A stretch of DNA of 64,000 nt from Doryteuthis pealeii (lineage: Eukaryota > Mollusca > Cephalopoda > Myopsida > Loliginidae): assembly GCA_023376005.1 (NCBI GenBank), contig CM042148.1:67888665-67952664 (forward strand), written 5' to 3'. A program made the position numbers and the translations under genes. A model generated the notes under the pieces. The model worked only from the letters and a program-made list of their open reading frames with translations. It was not told where the DNA came from and searched no databases. Below, in pieces: positions 1 through 31,183 of the stretch (positions within the stretch are counted from its first letter, which is position 1; every line of letters starts with the position of its first letter).

Positions 1-246
1 AAAGCAGCCGAATTTTTTTGGTATACCTATCATAATTATTACTGGGTAGTAAATATCATGAATATAAATGACAATAATCGCAATAATTTTCCTATCGCAT
101 CATTTTTTCCTTCTTTTACGAAATTCATTATTTCTAGCTTTATCAATAGTAATATGATTATTACTAAAGTCTTATAATAGTAAAATTATCATAGTCATTA
201 TCATTATTAATGTAATTGTAATATCATGGTTAAATATTGGTCGCTA
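1..246. other. AT-rich intergenic DNA
   Basis: No coding region or recognised repeat was seen. The sequence has short imperfect ATT/ATA repeats only. Confidence 0.5.
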
Positions 247-481
247 CAATATGGATTATGTGGTTGAGAATAGAGGAAAGTGTGGATATAATAACAGAGA
301 CAGTTAAATTCAGTTGATATTTCGCTTTATTATTGGATGAAGCTTTTTCGGAACATCCAATAATAATGCGAAATATAAACTGAATTTAACTGTCTGTGTT
401 GTTATATCCACATTTTCCTCTATTCTCAACCACATTTTGTCGGATTTATTCAAATCCTTCACTCCTCAATATGGATTATGT
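247..481. repeat. Hairpin element flanked by a 15-base direct repeat
   Basis: CAATATGGATTATGT occurs at 247-261 and again at 467-481, like a target-site duplication. Between them, 262-431 is an imperfect inverted repeat (arms of about 75 bases starting GGTTGAGAATAGAGG) with its tip near GAAGCTTTTTCGGAAC. The final part (CCACATT.TGTCGGATTTA) recurs at 54853-54892 in the large palindrome, so it is a dispersed family. The tip resembles a decayed hammerhead core, which is weak. Confidence 0.6.
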
Positions 482-712
482 TTGAACAGTATCATCATCA
501 TCATGGTCGTAGATGAGTAAACGAAAAGAAAGACAGATATCGCTTTTTCAAATTAAGATTTATAATTGGAGTTTACACAAAATTTATTTAAATGTTCATC
601 AGACTCGTAAAATTTATGTACACCAAAACTGGCGAGATAGATCGATAAACTGCACACTTATTCAGTATCCATCATACAAACAGTTGACAGAATTAGGGTA
701 TATATATATATA

Positions 713-1003
713 TATATATTTACCAATCCCTCCGCACGAGCAGGATTTGACACAAGGTCAATTTCTTAAGTGGAGTTCAACAGGTTTGAATTCAGAGTTT
801 TCCTTCTCCTAGACTGGTTACCTAGTCATGATTAAAGAGCCCGGTCTGCCCTGCTATTTATCCATAGCTGGAGGGAGAGTACGATTCATACCTTTCCCAA
901 GGGTATTAGCGCTAAGTGAAATGCAATTACCACATCCAGGATTTGAACCCGGGGCGACGAGTCCATTTCCCATGACTTTAACCATTACACCACGCGCTTC
1001 CTA
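713..1003 (-). repeat. tRNA-derived SINE, family F2
   Basis: On the minus strand the head reads GCGTGGTGTAATGGTTAAAG (A-box-like) followed by GGGTTCAAATCCTGG (B-box). This is a tRNA-type internal RNA polymerase III promoter. The body continues through CCATAGCTGG/CTCCTAG segments to the low-coordinate end. Near-identical copies lie at 30470-30757 (-), with related ones at 21985-22265 (+) and 26790-27049 (-). Confidence 0.8.
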
Positions 1004-1425
1004 GAATTAGGGTATATAAGGTTCAGTTAACCTCTATATTTTGATAAGAAAATATTTTTCTTGTGCGTTTTTATTTATTGCTTTCACAGAATTCACAGAA
1101 ACAGGACAATGCATTAAATATACATATCTTAATATATTGTGGAAATAATTTATAATTCCAATATATGAGTGAAATACCAAATTTCGCGTAAATTGGGAAA
1201 TATTTAAGGGGGTTATGAGGTAAGTACCGCAATTTTCAAGTTCGGATATTGAATGAAAAGATAAGACAGAAAAAAAAATATATATATTAACAAATTTGAT
1301 ATATAACAAAGAAGAAAAGGAAAAATAGATTAAGAAATAGATGCGTTGCAAATTTGATGTAATTTGCCGAGAGTCCGGTTAGCAAGTTCGTTTTTTTTCG
1401 AAAATGCATTTAAAACAAGTTATTA

Positions 1426-1600
1426 TTATTTAGATTATTCGGACTATTGTCCTCATCTACATTGTTATCTCTACAACGTTTCGGCCGATGTGCTCTCCGG
1501 CCTTCTTCAGGTATTTCTTGTCGGTCCCGGGAACCTTCTCGGACTCGGAAACCTATTCAAACTCGGGAACCTTCTTGTCGTAATCGGGAGCCATCGCGGA
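1426..1600 (-). repeat. Ribozyme-bearing repeat (single arm)
   Basis: This matches the arms of the palindrome at 12149-12400. On the minus strand 1512-1470 reads CTGAAGA, then GGCCG/CGGCC as a 5-bp stem around a 10-base loop, then GAAAC. That is the order of a hammerhead-ribozyme core. The adjoining stretch carries diverged copies of a motif like GGTTCCCGAGTC. It may be a terminal repeat of a Penelope-like element (inference). Confidence 0.5.
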
Positions 1601-1689
1601 ACTTTGAACCTAACCCTTTATTCAATCCACGGGGGTATCCTGTTCTCATTCCGCTAACCATAGTTGGGGTACAGGTGTTAAGCTGTGTT

Positions 1690-1806
1690 AATTATTATTC
1701 TATGTTACTGAAGCCCCTGACCAGGATTTAACATGCAGTCTAGAGATAACTGTCACTTAGAACTGTCTTAACATAACTCCTATATCCACTAGGCTATGTG
1801 TCCATT
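1690..1806 (-). repeat. tRNA-derived SINE, family F4
   Basis: The minus strand begins with an A-box-like TAGCCTAGTGGATATAGG and has a B-box-like GTTAAATCCTGG about 60 bases later. A second, better conserved copy is at 22621-22735, where the B-box reads GGTTCAATCAGGG. It is too diverged to be a functional tRNA. Confidence 0.65.
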
Positions 1807-3164
1807 TGGACAATTCAGTGTGAATTAGTTATTATTCATCTTTATTGTGTACCTAAGGAACGAGCTGTTTAACAGAAATATATCTGTAATGAGAAAGGAA
1901 TAAAGACAAGACAAATATTTTGTTTATAAGGGGGTAATGTTTTATTACGGTTCGGTTCAAGTGTGGTTTGCTAAACTTTATAGCTTTAGCGGCCTTTGAG
2001 TCACATACAATATATTAAGTAACAATTAATGTACTTATCTTGTTGGGTTTTCAAGGGTGAAGTATTTTTGTTTTTAGGCTCGTTGTTGTCCATCTCGTGT
2101 TTATTCTAGTAGTCAGCGTTGGTTCTCGTCCAGTGCTGCTGCTGTTCTGGTTCTGCTCTGGACATCTGACCTGTTCTGAGTTCGGACGTCTGCCTTCGTC
2201 CGCTATTGAACTGTTCTCTTCGGCACGTTCTGCCTGTCCGAGTGCTGAACTGTTTTGGGGATTACTTTGGTTCGTTGAGATAGTTAGACCCGACCAGTTC
2301 ACGTACCTAAGTAGCAATATCTCATCTACTGAAAGTGATATCACAATATATGCGTAAGAAAGGCATGGAATTCTATTGATAGGTTATTTATCCCAGGGAA
2401 ATCTGATCTCTCTAATAAATAAAACTATATATCTTCCATTACTACTACTACTACTACTACTACTACCTTTAACACAAATCAACTAGTATATACAAAATAA
2501 TATATTCAGCAAAATGGAAGCTGCATAGGCACGATATAGTTTCACAAAGAAGAAGAAGAAGAAGAAAACCACTGGATCGTCAGCAAAAAGTAAATTATAT
2601 TGAACGCCTTTGATATGTCCCGGGAAGTAATATATCTAGTAGAAGTAGCAGAGTGGTGGGGCCACGGTAACAGAGTGGTACAATCGAGCAGGTAAGTAAT
2701 AGTACTGGTACGACGTCGTAGTTGTAGGCATTGTATCGCTACATTGCTCTGTATTTATGGCTGAGACCAGCCAATCATATTATTGTGAGTGGGGGACCCA
2801 GGTGTATGCATATTCATTACATCAGACTTTAATGTACAAGAGTTAAAAAAAGAAAGTTTTATTAGAGTTAGATGATGGAAATGTCAAGCCACTGCAATTT
2901 ATGAAATATTCAAGTATAATAAACAATAAACAAAAGAAATATGTTGAGGAAGTAAAATAGATTACGCTTGTTATAAAAAAAAAGTTAATATCAAGAAGAA
3001 AAAATTCGGATCTGGATCTCCAGAAGCGTAATATTACTGTGACATAAAGACAAATATAAAAAATTAACTTTGGTTCCAAGACTTAGATAACAGAAGGTTG
3101 TTAATATTATCTCACTGAGCTGACGCTATCTCATATATACCCCCCCCCCCCCAAAAAAAAGGGG
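1807..3164. other. Stretch with simple repeats only
   Basis: Contains a (CTA)n run near 2440-2466, an (AGA)n run near 2546-2566, a relatively GC-rich block at 2090-2300 with short open frames on both strands, and a C-run followed by an A-run near 3140. No gene or known family is recognised. Confidence 0.4.
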
Positions 3165-3430
3165 GACCTAGGAATCGCTAAGAACTACAGAAACATAACT
3201 CTTACTGCTATACCTGCTAAGATATATAATGCCCTTCTTCTTAATCGCATCAAACCTGAAATAGAGAAAATCTTTAGAAAAAAACCCAAAACTTATTCCA
3301 CAGAAATCGATCCACAACTTTTCAGATCCTGACTATTCGTCGTATCATAAAAGGTATTCGATCGAAAAACTCTTGAGACAACACTCTTATTTGTAGATAT
3401 CTCCAAGGCTTTTGATTCCATACACATTTT
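3165..3430 (+). pseudogene. Non-LTR retrotransposon reverse-transcriptase fragment
   Basis: The plus strand translates as GDLGIAKNYRNITLTAIPAK, then IYNALLLNRIKPEIEKI, and later LLFVDISKAFDSIH. These are the classic LINE reverse-transcriptase motifs, the last holding the first catalytic Asp block (FVD.SKAFD). Stop codons and frame changes near 3310-3350 break it, and it stops abruptly near 3430. The LINE clade is not assigned with certainty. Confidence 0.8.
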
Positions 3431-3780
3431 TTTAAATTCCCGTTGGGTTAGAGCTTGTGTAAGATTTAAATGCTAACATTTTCTCGAGCGATTTGTAACA
3501 TACGAATTTCATCAATTATCTTCTGTTTCTCTGTGGTTTAGTGAAAGTAACCCTCCTACCGTAAATTGCCCAACAGAATGATGAACTGCACTCAATCCGA
3601 ACAAACTTCTCGACTCTACTCCACTCAAATTCTAAGCTTAACTAACTACATCAAATGTTTAACTCTATAGTTTACCGTGTGAGATTTCAAAATATCACAA
3701 AACATCAGCACTCTAGTGTATAGAATAGAATACAATTCTATATTTTACATCAAAATAATAATAAATACACATACACATTT

Positions 3781-3921
3781 CTTTTCCCAAACTTAAGGAA
3801 AAGAAATTAAAACAAACACACAACACAATCCTTTTCCCAAACTTAAGGAAAAGAGATTAAAACGAACACACAAACACAAATCCTTTTCCCTATATTTAAG
3901 GAAAAGTGATTAAAATAAATG
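3781..3921. repeat. Minisatellite, about 51 bp, nearly three copies
   Basis: CTTTTCCCAAACTTAAGGAA starts at 3781 and 3831, and a diverged version starts at 3883. Each unit contains a small inverted repeat (TTTTCC...GGAAAA). Confidence 0.8.
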
Positions 3922-4021
3922 TTTACACAAAATCAAAATCGATTGGCTAGGTTAGTATTGCTCTCAATTACGTCCGCGCGTTTGCGCCAAAAATTAATTA
4001 CTTTTCGATCCTATCTGCTAA

Positions 4022-4404
4022 TTATAAATAGACAGAGAAGAAATCAACAGAGAGACAGACTTCATCTCACTTTCAAACCGGACACATCCGACGACCACAA
4101 ACAAACACACGAATCCCGTCTCGCTGCCAGATAGAACAACGACCAAGAAACAGGTGTTCGAACGAACGATTCCACTGCCTCAACACAATTACTACTACTA
4201 CCATTATTCTTACCACTTCGTTCTACCTACATCAAGAATCCGTTTCAACAAGGTTGTATATACAAACTTGATTCTCATCTCTGTCCACACCTAAACGAAC
4301 TTTTCCAAACTTAACATACAAACTTTTACACTTTACATTACACATATCATATCTACACTATTCCTTTTGAACATTTTACATATTATTGCAAATTTATTCT
4401 CTGA
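4022..4404 (+). promoter_or_regulatory. Possible retroelement promoter and poly(A) region
   Basis: TATAAATAGACAGAGAAG near 4024 is a good TATA box, and GAATAAATTTA near 4398 could be a poly(A) signal. The interval lacks a coding frame. This spacing is that of an LTR (U3-R-U5), but no ends or target duplication were found, so this is only a suggestion. Confidence 0.25.
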
Positions 4405-4739
4405 ATAAATTTATTTGTTATTTTATAATTATATGCATTTGTTTTATCATTTCTCCACACTCTCTGCCTAACTGTGTCATATTTTTATTCGTCATTTTAA
4501 TATAATTTGCGAACCTCTACGACAAGGCCTCTACAAGTGCTAACTTTTGTACTTGCAGTTAAAAATGTTGTACCTTTTTATGTTCATTTAAGAGTTCCCT
4601 TGTGTTTTTATTTTTAAATCTTTTTACTCTTTTAGAAGTATTTATTTTATTTGGTCTCCTCTTCACAATTTTCAACAATGTTAATATACTATGCTTTACA
4701 TGTAAAATGCATATTCTATTGTAATTTATTTAAAGTTCC

Positions 4740-5608
4740 TTCTAAAATAGATCATAAAAAAACAATCAACTTGAAACCGAAAATCAATAGATACTGTAAA
4801 TGCAAGAGAATTATCTCCCTTACCTTTCCCGGCTATCCTATTGCGTGGGTACAAAACACCGTTCGACACCGGCAGAAAGTCACATGTGTGTGGCGCTAGT
4901 TTTTAAAGTCTTTTAGCAGGCAGGAACCGAGGAGACAAGAAGGTTAGTGTCAGCACGAAGCTTTTCCTCCTTTTCTCAATTTTTTATTAGCTTGTATTAG
5001 AAAAACTACATAGTCCTTTGTCTTCTATTGTAGTTTCACGTTGAAGACGCAGGAGGATAAGTGACAACTCCCGTATTTTTTGTAAATAAAAGTGTCTTCA
5101 CCAGTCGATTCCTTGCCTGGGTGTTGCCGTCACAGATACCTTCATACAAAATGGCAATAACGCTGGAATAACAACACCCACAATAAACTCTTCCTAATCA
5201 AACCCACTTTGTGAAGCTGAAGAACCAGCTTTAAGAAAGTCTAGAAAGGAACAAGTCATTATGTTCCGATTACGCATTGGTCACACAAAACTAACACACT
5301 TCTATATACTCAAACAAGAACAACAACCACAATGTGGAACATGCCAAACACCTTTGACTGTTAAACACTTATTCATGGAAAGCAAGTTTTTTGTTCACAT
5401 TAGAAACCGTTATTTTAATGCAAACAATATGAAAGATCTATTTGAAAATGTCAACATTGAGGACATTCTGTCCTTTTTGAGGGAAATAAAATTATATCAT
5501 TGAATATAGACATGAACTTAATCAATGCCATACAACATGATCCCCAATGGTGCTAAGACATTGTTAAAACCAATTACTAAAAAGTATAAATATAAATACA
5601 CAGATTCT
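4740..5608 (+). pseudogene. LINE 3' end, interrupted by a solo LTR
   Basis: This matches the minus-strand copy at 16912-17560. Conserved landmarks are LKPKINR before the insertion, then after it NNTHNK, FRLRIGHTKLTHFYILKQ, and a Cys/His cluster (CGTCQTPLTVKHLF). It ends ILSFLREIKLYH plus an untranslated tail. The Cys-rich C-terminus after the RNase H region is typical of many animal LINEs. Small frame changes and the inserted LTR (4795-5134) make it non-functional. Confidence 0.75.
4795..5134 (+). mobile_element. Solo LTR (340 bp) inside a LINE copy
   Basis: It begins TG (TGTAAATGCAAGAG) and ends CA (GTTGCCGTCACA), and is flanked by GATAC on both sides (4790-4794 and 5135-5139). A 5-base target duplication is usual for LTR retrotransposons. 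An AATAAA lies at 5085-5090. Comparison with the uninterrupted LINE copy at 16912-17560 shows the LINE resumes exactly after it. The strand is taken from the AATAAA. A single LTR implies recombination between the two LTRs. Confidence 0.85.
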
Positions 5609-5688
5609 TGTCATTAACGATCATAATCACAAAATACATGCGTACAATCGGCTGCAATTAATCAATATCTCGATTAATTCAGTGGATT

Positions 5689-5727
5689 TAACCCTGGAGA
5701 TCCTTATGGTGAAACTCGAGTAGGTTA
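5689..5727 (+). ncRNA. Hammerhead-ribozyme-like motif
   Basis: TAACC (5689-5693) can pair with GGTTA (5723-5727) as stem I. Between them lie CTGGAGA, a TCC-TTAT-GG stem-loop, GAAA, a self-complementary ACTCGAGT stem III, and A as the cleavage base. The core has G for the usually invariant A6, so activity is doubtful. The same sequence forms both ends of the inverted-repeat element at 45553-45822. Confidence 0.5.
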
Positions 5728-5990
5728 TTCCTGTGTATACCATTATAATAATATATATATATATATATGAGTTAAGGTAGTGTGGACATGATGTCAACAC
5801 CTGGTTACTGACAGTTTCTCGCCAATGCAATCTTGGTCTGAAAATCCGATAGGCGAGATGTGTGTATTAAAAACAGTTTATATCGCCTTCGCATTCTGTG
5901 GGCGACGATAGCCGAGCGGTTAAGTTGTCCATCTGATGCTGAATCGATTGGAGTTCTATCCCGGCTGTAGGTAGCTCACAAAATGTCTAG

Positions 5991-6032
5991 CCACACTGAA
6001 GAGACTTGATAAGTCGAAACACGTGTCTGTGG
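5991..6032 (+). ncRNA. Hammerhead ribozyme, type I
   Basis: All conserved positions are present in order. Stem I is CCACA/TGTGG (5991-5995 with 6028-6032). The core is CTGAAGA (5996-6002; the variable U7 is A). Stem II is GACTT-GAT-AAGTC (6003-6015). Then GAA plus the A of the A-U pair (6016-6019), stem III CAC/GTG with no loop (6020-6025), U (6026) and C (6027) as cleavage site. A loopless stem III usually works better as a dimer, which fits the tandem arrangement. Confidence 0.8.
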
Positions 6033-6296
6033 ATGACTGTATATGCTACCCATCCCCCTGGGGTTGAGCACTTTGGAGGGGATTTCGCTGATGACCACCA
6101 ACTAAAGCGTAAACGCAACACTCTCCTATAAATGGGATGGAGCACTCTATGGCAGCCCTTACATACATACAGATGTTTGTATTAAAAAAGTTAAAATCCC
6201 CTTCGCATTCTGTGGCTGACGATAGCCGAGCGATTAAGCTGTCCGGCTGATGCTGAATCGATCTATCCCGGCTGTAGGTAGCTCCAAAATGTCTAG

Positions 6297-6338
6297 CCAC
6301 ACTGAAGAGACTTGATAAGTCGAAACAAGTGTCTGTGG
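6297..6338 (+). ncRNA. Hammerhead ribozyme, second copy
   Basis: It is identical to the copy at 5991-6032 in stem I, core, stem II and cleavage site, except that stem III reads CAA/GTG, leaving one mismatch at its tip. It lies about 305 bases from the first copy. Confidence 0.7.
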
Positions 6339-6342
6339 ATGG

Positions 6343-6389
<47 letters not shown>

Positions 6390-6390
6390 A

Positions 6391-6572
6391 AAAGTAAAGT
6401 CGTCACACGCGCTAGACCAAGGAGATTGTTTTTAGCGTTTCACCACACCTACCATCAGCTCCTTACTTTACTGCACAGATCCCTGTGGTACTCATACGCT
6501 GAGTTGGCGAGGACCGGTATCGAACTAGGAACCTTGTGGTTTCTAGCCGAACGCTCTACCGACTGAGCCAAT
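6391..6572 (-). repeat. tRNA-derived SINE, family F1
   Basis: Read on the minus strand it starts TTGGCTCAGTCGGTAGAGCG (A-box) and has GGTTCCTAGTTCGATACC (B-box), then the F1 body (CCAACTCAGCGTATGAGTA) to an AGTAAAGT-like end beside a TA repeat. Part of the body is deleted. Other F1 copies: 12432-12680, 19194-19393, 19536-19795, 45326-45530, 53562-53815, 62490-62757. Confidence 0.85.
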
Positions 6573-8475
6573 TATATGCAATTTTATTTTTGGTAACATT
6601 GTCATCATCATACACAGTGTTTATTATATGGTCTCAAAACGGTCACAAGATTCGTCATATTCAAGAAAAGATTATCCACTGGTTGTTTCAACGCACATCA
6701 AGCCGTATGGGTTCATTTTGCCCAGTAGCAGATTGACCCCCCCCCCTCTACCTGATCATAAGTCTGTGACGGAGAACGAGAAAGGAAAAAGAGCAAGACA
6801 TTGTCTTGCCTGCCGGGATCGAACTTGCGTCCTCTCGCAAACAAATGCGTTTTGGGCACTGGACGGACGCGAGGTTCGACTAATGTGCCCGGATGTTTGG
6901 CTAATATGCCCATAAAATAACAAGTGAGTCGAGCGCTGGGCAGTCAGCAGCAGCAGAAGCAGTCGACGACGAAGCGCTTTTCAGTAAATAAATGGATTTT
7001 AGTCGAACAGAAACAAAACTAAATAGGAAATGTGATTTTTAACTGCTAAAGATTATTTCGACTACGACGACGGATTTTCCAGCTGCTAGACGAAGAATGT
7101 GTTGACCAACAGAGGGTCTGGCTTGTGAGAAGACGGAGAACTCGCTTGTTTTTGGTTCCCCCTCGACGGGAGCTTGTTGATTCGAAGGTCTATTTCGCCC
7201 CATATATCCCCCATCTATAAAGTCATAATAAGAATCTTATCGTACTACTAGTTCCCGCAACTTATTTTATAACCCGTCGGTCCTCCCGCGAGCTGAAGGG
7301 CTCACAGAATCTCCGAAATTGGCCGTCAAGATCGGATTTTCTGCATCAACCAAGGATTGCAGGGTCTCTATATTTGCGGGAAGTCTAGCCGAATGCCCCA
7401 CGTTGTGCTAAGATCTCAAACGACTAGAAATCTGCTATAGAAACTGATTTCCGAGATTAATGGCGGCCGATTGGTCATATGAAAAAAAAGAATAACGAAT
7501 CTTTTCTTTTTAAAAAAATCAACAACATTTATATTCGAAAATATAAGAATACAAATAATTACTTCTCAAGGTTGGTGGGAGTGATGTGCCCGTAATTAAA
7601 TACTTCTGGTCTTCTGCAAAGTATTGTGCAAAACAGTTCGTAAGTTGACTAAGTTTTCAAAATGGTCTTAGCTGAAGTCAGTTACTCTCGGCTCTCCGTA
7701 TTGCGTTAATCTTGTCAGCTAGCCCGATTCTCAAGCGATCACAACTTCATCTGCCCGTTTGGCCTCATCTGCCTATTCGACCTCTTCTGCTCCTCAAGCC
7801 AAAAACGTCTGAGTTAAATAATACTCCGACCGGAACAATTTATTTCCGGTCGGCATGAAAACATCGGGAATTTTCTGCTCCACCCACCCAAGAAGGGTAA
7901 CCGCCTTCCTCTTGTTCAACGAGCCAATCAAATTTACTTCCGCTCACCAATCTGGGTACCATCTCTTCCGGCCACTTGAATGTGTTTTTTAAATACATTC
8001 GACCCTTTTTTTAATGTCGATTTCCGACAAGAGTTTATCTACATTCTCCAGCCATAGGGAAACATAAAAACAATAGATTCTCTTTAATCCTGGTTTCTTC
8101 ATGTTCCGGTAATCTATAAAACAAGATTTATCTTTTCCCCGCGACTAAAAGTCTGGATACATCAAGACTCGTCTAAGAACGGCTTCCCTCACTTCTGGCC
8201 GACCTACTTGAGATTTTACTACCGGCCACTATCGCCTCGACCTGTTTGGATCTACGGCTGAGGTCGGCCAGCGAGTATATTTCCGTTTATTAATTCTTTC
8301 TTTCTTCTAATTTCAAAACCTAGATCAGGTCATATTTCGATCGCGGCCCTGTAATTCTGACCCAAACAATCGGAAGATTTTAACTTCCGATTTTTCTTTC
8401 TTTCTTTTTCTATCTTCCAAACCTGAATCAGGTCACAATTTCAATCACTGTTGTCATTAAATGTTGTTGGATTAT
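6573..8475. other. Unassigned non-coding stretch
   Basis: No long open frame. It is more GC-rich than its surroundings in 6930-7480 and 7700-8380. A loose inverted repeat lies near 6805-6880 (GATCGAACTTGCGTCCTC against GACGCGAGGTTCGA). It could hold decayed LTR-element leader sequence, but no motif proves this. Confidence 0.3.
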
Positions 8476-8479
8476 TTGG

Positions 8480-8775
8480 TGGTATATAAGCCGTGTTGCA
8501 ATCTACCACTTAAATTTATAGACTAAGCAAGGTCACATGGTTTAGACCTCGGCCAAACAACAGCCCGAATACGTGGTTGGTTAACTACTTAATCGGCTGA
8601 TATTGACAGACGTCCATTTGCACTCATTGACGAAGGACCTGCAAGACTGAGGAGCACTAAAGAGCAACCAAAGGATTCTTCACTAAGGATCGCGCTCTAC
8701 TTAACACAAAGGATCTCCGCTGGACAAGCGCTCTTGCTTGAAGCTTAAAGGATGGCAACAAAAATCGTGACAAAT
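8480..8775 (+). repeat. Dispersed repeat D, copy 1
   Basis: The segment from TATAAGCCGTG through GACTAAGC, CAACAGCCCGAAT, CTACTTAATCGGCTGATATT and CAAGCGCTCTTGCTTGAA recurs at 11309-11705. GGTATATAAGCCG at its start looks like a core promoter. It may be an LTR or a SINE-like unit; its ends are undefined. Confidence 0.6.
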
Positions 8776-9285
8776 GTTATCGGAAAAAATTATAGCTGAA
8801 TTATCTCCCCTGGCGTCAGGGGGCGATTTACCAATATACGTTGTCACCAGCACCCTATACTTTGTCACCAGCGAGTAGAATATTATTCTAGCGCTACCTT
8901 ACCTTCAACCTCAGCAAGTTAAGACTGGCCAGCAAATGCCACAAATTTGCAACCTTTTTTGTACCCTTTGAATATATGTTTCTTTATTTTCAACTGTTGT
9001 TATCGTCTTCTTTTATCCGAAATTACTTGCTTATCACCGGGGAAATCTAAGAGTCTTTTAATGTTTCAAAACATTAACTGAAAAAAAAAAGAATAAATAA
9101 AAAAAAAAGAAACAGCCAGAGAAACCTTCATATAATTATTTTAATTGTCAAACATAATTAAATTAAATTAACGCAAGGCTAGAAAATACATTTCGGAGAA
9201 TATTCTGTTGCGTTATTACATAGTAATACATGTTTGCTACAGAACGTCATCCATTAAAACTGCTGCTGCTGCTGCTATTTGTCAT
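8776..9285. other. 3' flank of the protease gene
   Basis: AT-rich, with A-runs near 9080-9110 and a (GCT)n run near 9262-9276. Apart from the possible ATTAAA signal of the protease gene, nothing was recognised. Confidence 0.4.
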
Positions 9286-29912
<20,627 letters not shown>

Positions 29913-29958
29913 CTTCACTGTTCAATACAAATGCTTAAATGACAATGTGATGTTTACA

Positions 29959-29966
29959 CTTATATA
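29959..29966 (-). promoter_or_regulatory. TATA box of the protease gene
   Basis: The minus strand reads TATATAAG about 47 bases before the ATG. With the usual 25-30 base spacing, transcription would start near 29930, leaving a short 5' leader. The position fits, but short AT-rich matches are common in this DNA. Confidence 0.5.
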
Positions 29967-30400
29967 ATAAAATATTCGTCATCACAAATAAACACTTGCA
30001 TTTACACACACACACACACACATAACTACACTCGTATGTGAACAAATAGCGAACCATGTACGTAAGAAAAAAAAACATATCGCATGGGAAGTAGACAGCA
30101 ATGACGATAGACTTGTAAAATTATCTCCAATCCCATCTGCCATTTCCTACATGAAATCGCCGTTTCTAAATCTTTCTTCGACGCCGTGGGTCTCTGATGA
30201 TTATCCGGTAGAAAGTTAAGGGCATAGAATTTTAGTCGGTAGTACTTAATGCAAAAATAGATATAAAAAAAAAATTCTTGAAAACAGTGTCTGCTAACCC
30301 TTTCTTCTAATCTCTCTTTGGTTTGTTGTCCGATGTCAACCAGATGTTCTTTAAAAATAAAAATAAAATTTAATCAATTTAATGCAAATAATGCAAATGA
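29967..30400. other. Upstream flank of the protease gene
   Basis: AT-rich with a (CA)n run near 30005-30022. Possible regulatory DNA, but no specific site can be supported. Confidence 0.35.
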
Positions 30401-30469
30401 CGGAGAGTAGTGTAGTTTAGTGTAGGGGGTTAAATGGCTAAAGAGGAAACGTCAAGTATAAAGTATATA

Positions 30470-30757
30470 TATTTACTAACCCCTCCGCACGAGCAGGATG
30501 TGACACAAGGTCAATTTATTAAGCGGGGTTTAACAGGTTTGAAGTCAGAGTTTTCCTTCTCCTAGAGTAGTTACCTAGCTATAGGTTAAAGAACGCAGTC
30601 TGCCCTGCTATTTGCCCATAGCTGGAGGGAGAATTGGATTCATACCTTTCCCAAGGTTATTAGCGCCATGTGAAATGCAAACAGCTTCGCCCAGGAACTG
30701 AACTCGGGTCGACGAGTCCATTTCCTACGACTCTAACCATTAGTCCATGCGCCTCCA
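30470..30757 (-). repeat. tRNA-derived SINE, family F2, with target duplication
   Basis: Nearly identical to 713-1003. TATAAAGTATA stands on both sides (30456-30466 and 30763-30773), as expected for LINE-mediated insertion. Confidence 0.85.
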
Positions 30758-30778
30758 TTCAACTATAAAGTATAAACT

Positions 30779-30860
30779 AAGAGTGAAAAGGGGATAGACT
30801 TCCTTGCTGTCGGGCTGATACCAATAATAGGCCACTCCGCCGACTTTACTTTTACTTATA
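30779..30860 (+). repeat. tRNA-derived SINE, family F1, 3' fragment
   Basis: Only the end of F1 is present, from AGTGAAAAGGGGATAGACTT to ACTTTACTTTTACTTATA. Confidence 0.75.
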
Positions 30861-31183
30861 TTGTTAAGATGTCATTTTGCTCGACAGGAATAATGTAACT
30901 GAATATTTTTAACGAGTATATTTCGAACATTCTTAAACCCGGAAATGGGAGTTCAAAATTCGAAAATAAAGAGTAAAACATTTGCAACGAAATTATAATA
31001 TCAATATCAAGTGTGTTTTTAATAAATTTTTATTGATTTCTACTTGTAAATAAAATGAAATAAAATAAAAAAGTAGTGTAGTTTAGCGTAGGCGGTTAAA
31101 TGACTAAAGAGGAAACGACAAGTTTTTTTCTAAAGTATAAAATTAAAATAATTAAAGGAATAAAACATTTTGGACCATATTAC

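Larger units (their letters stand above)
5858..6345 (+). repeat. Tandem dimer of a tRNA-headed, hammerhead-bearing repeat (F3)
   Basis: Two direct copies are offset by about 305 bases: 5858-6168 (full) and 6169-6345 (cut off by a TA microsatellite). Each has the leader CCTTCGCATTCTGTGG, a tRNA Leu/Ser-like head (GACGATAGCCGAGCGGTTAA, then a B-box-like GGAGTTCTATCCCGG), and about 30 bases later a complete hammerhead fold. The rest of unit 1 (6033-6168) is unique to this family. A tRNA promoter plus a self-cleaving ribozyme in tandem recalls ribozyme-bearing SINE-like repeats of schistosomes and animal retrozymes. Confidence 0.75.

Noticed and set aside
3919..4134. Basic 71-codon open frame
   Set aside because: Arg/Thr-rich translation of a CA-rich stretch; no supporting motif or start context.
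5901..6010. A real tRNA gene
   Set aside because: A-box and B-box are present but the acceptor stem does not pair, and the unit is repeated with a ribozyme; it is a SINE-like head. The same holds for the F1, F2 and F4 heads.
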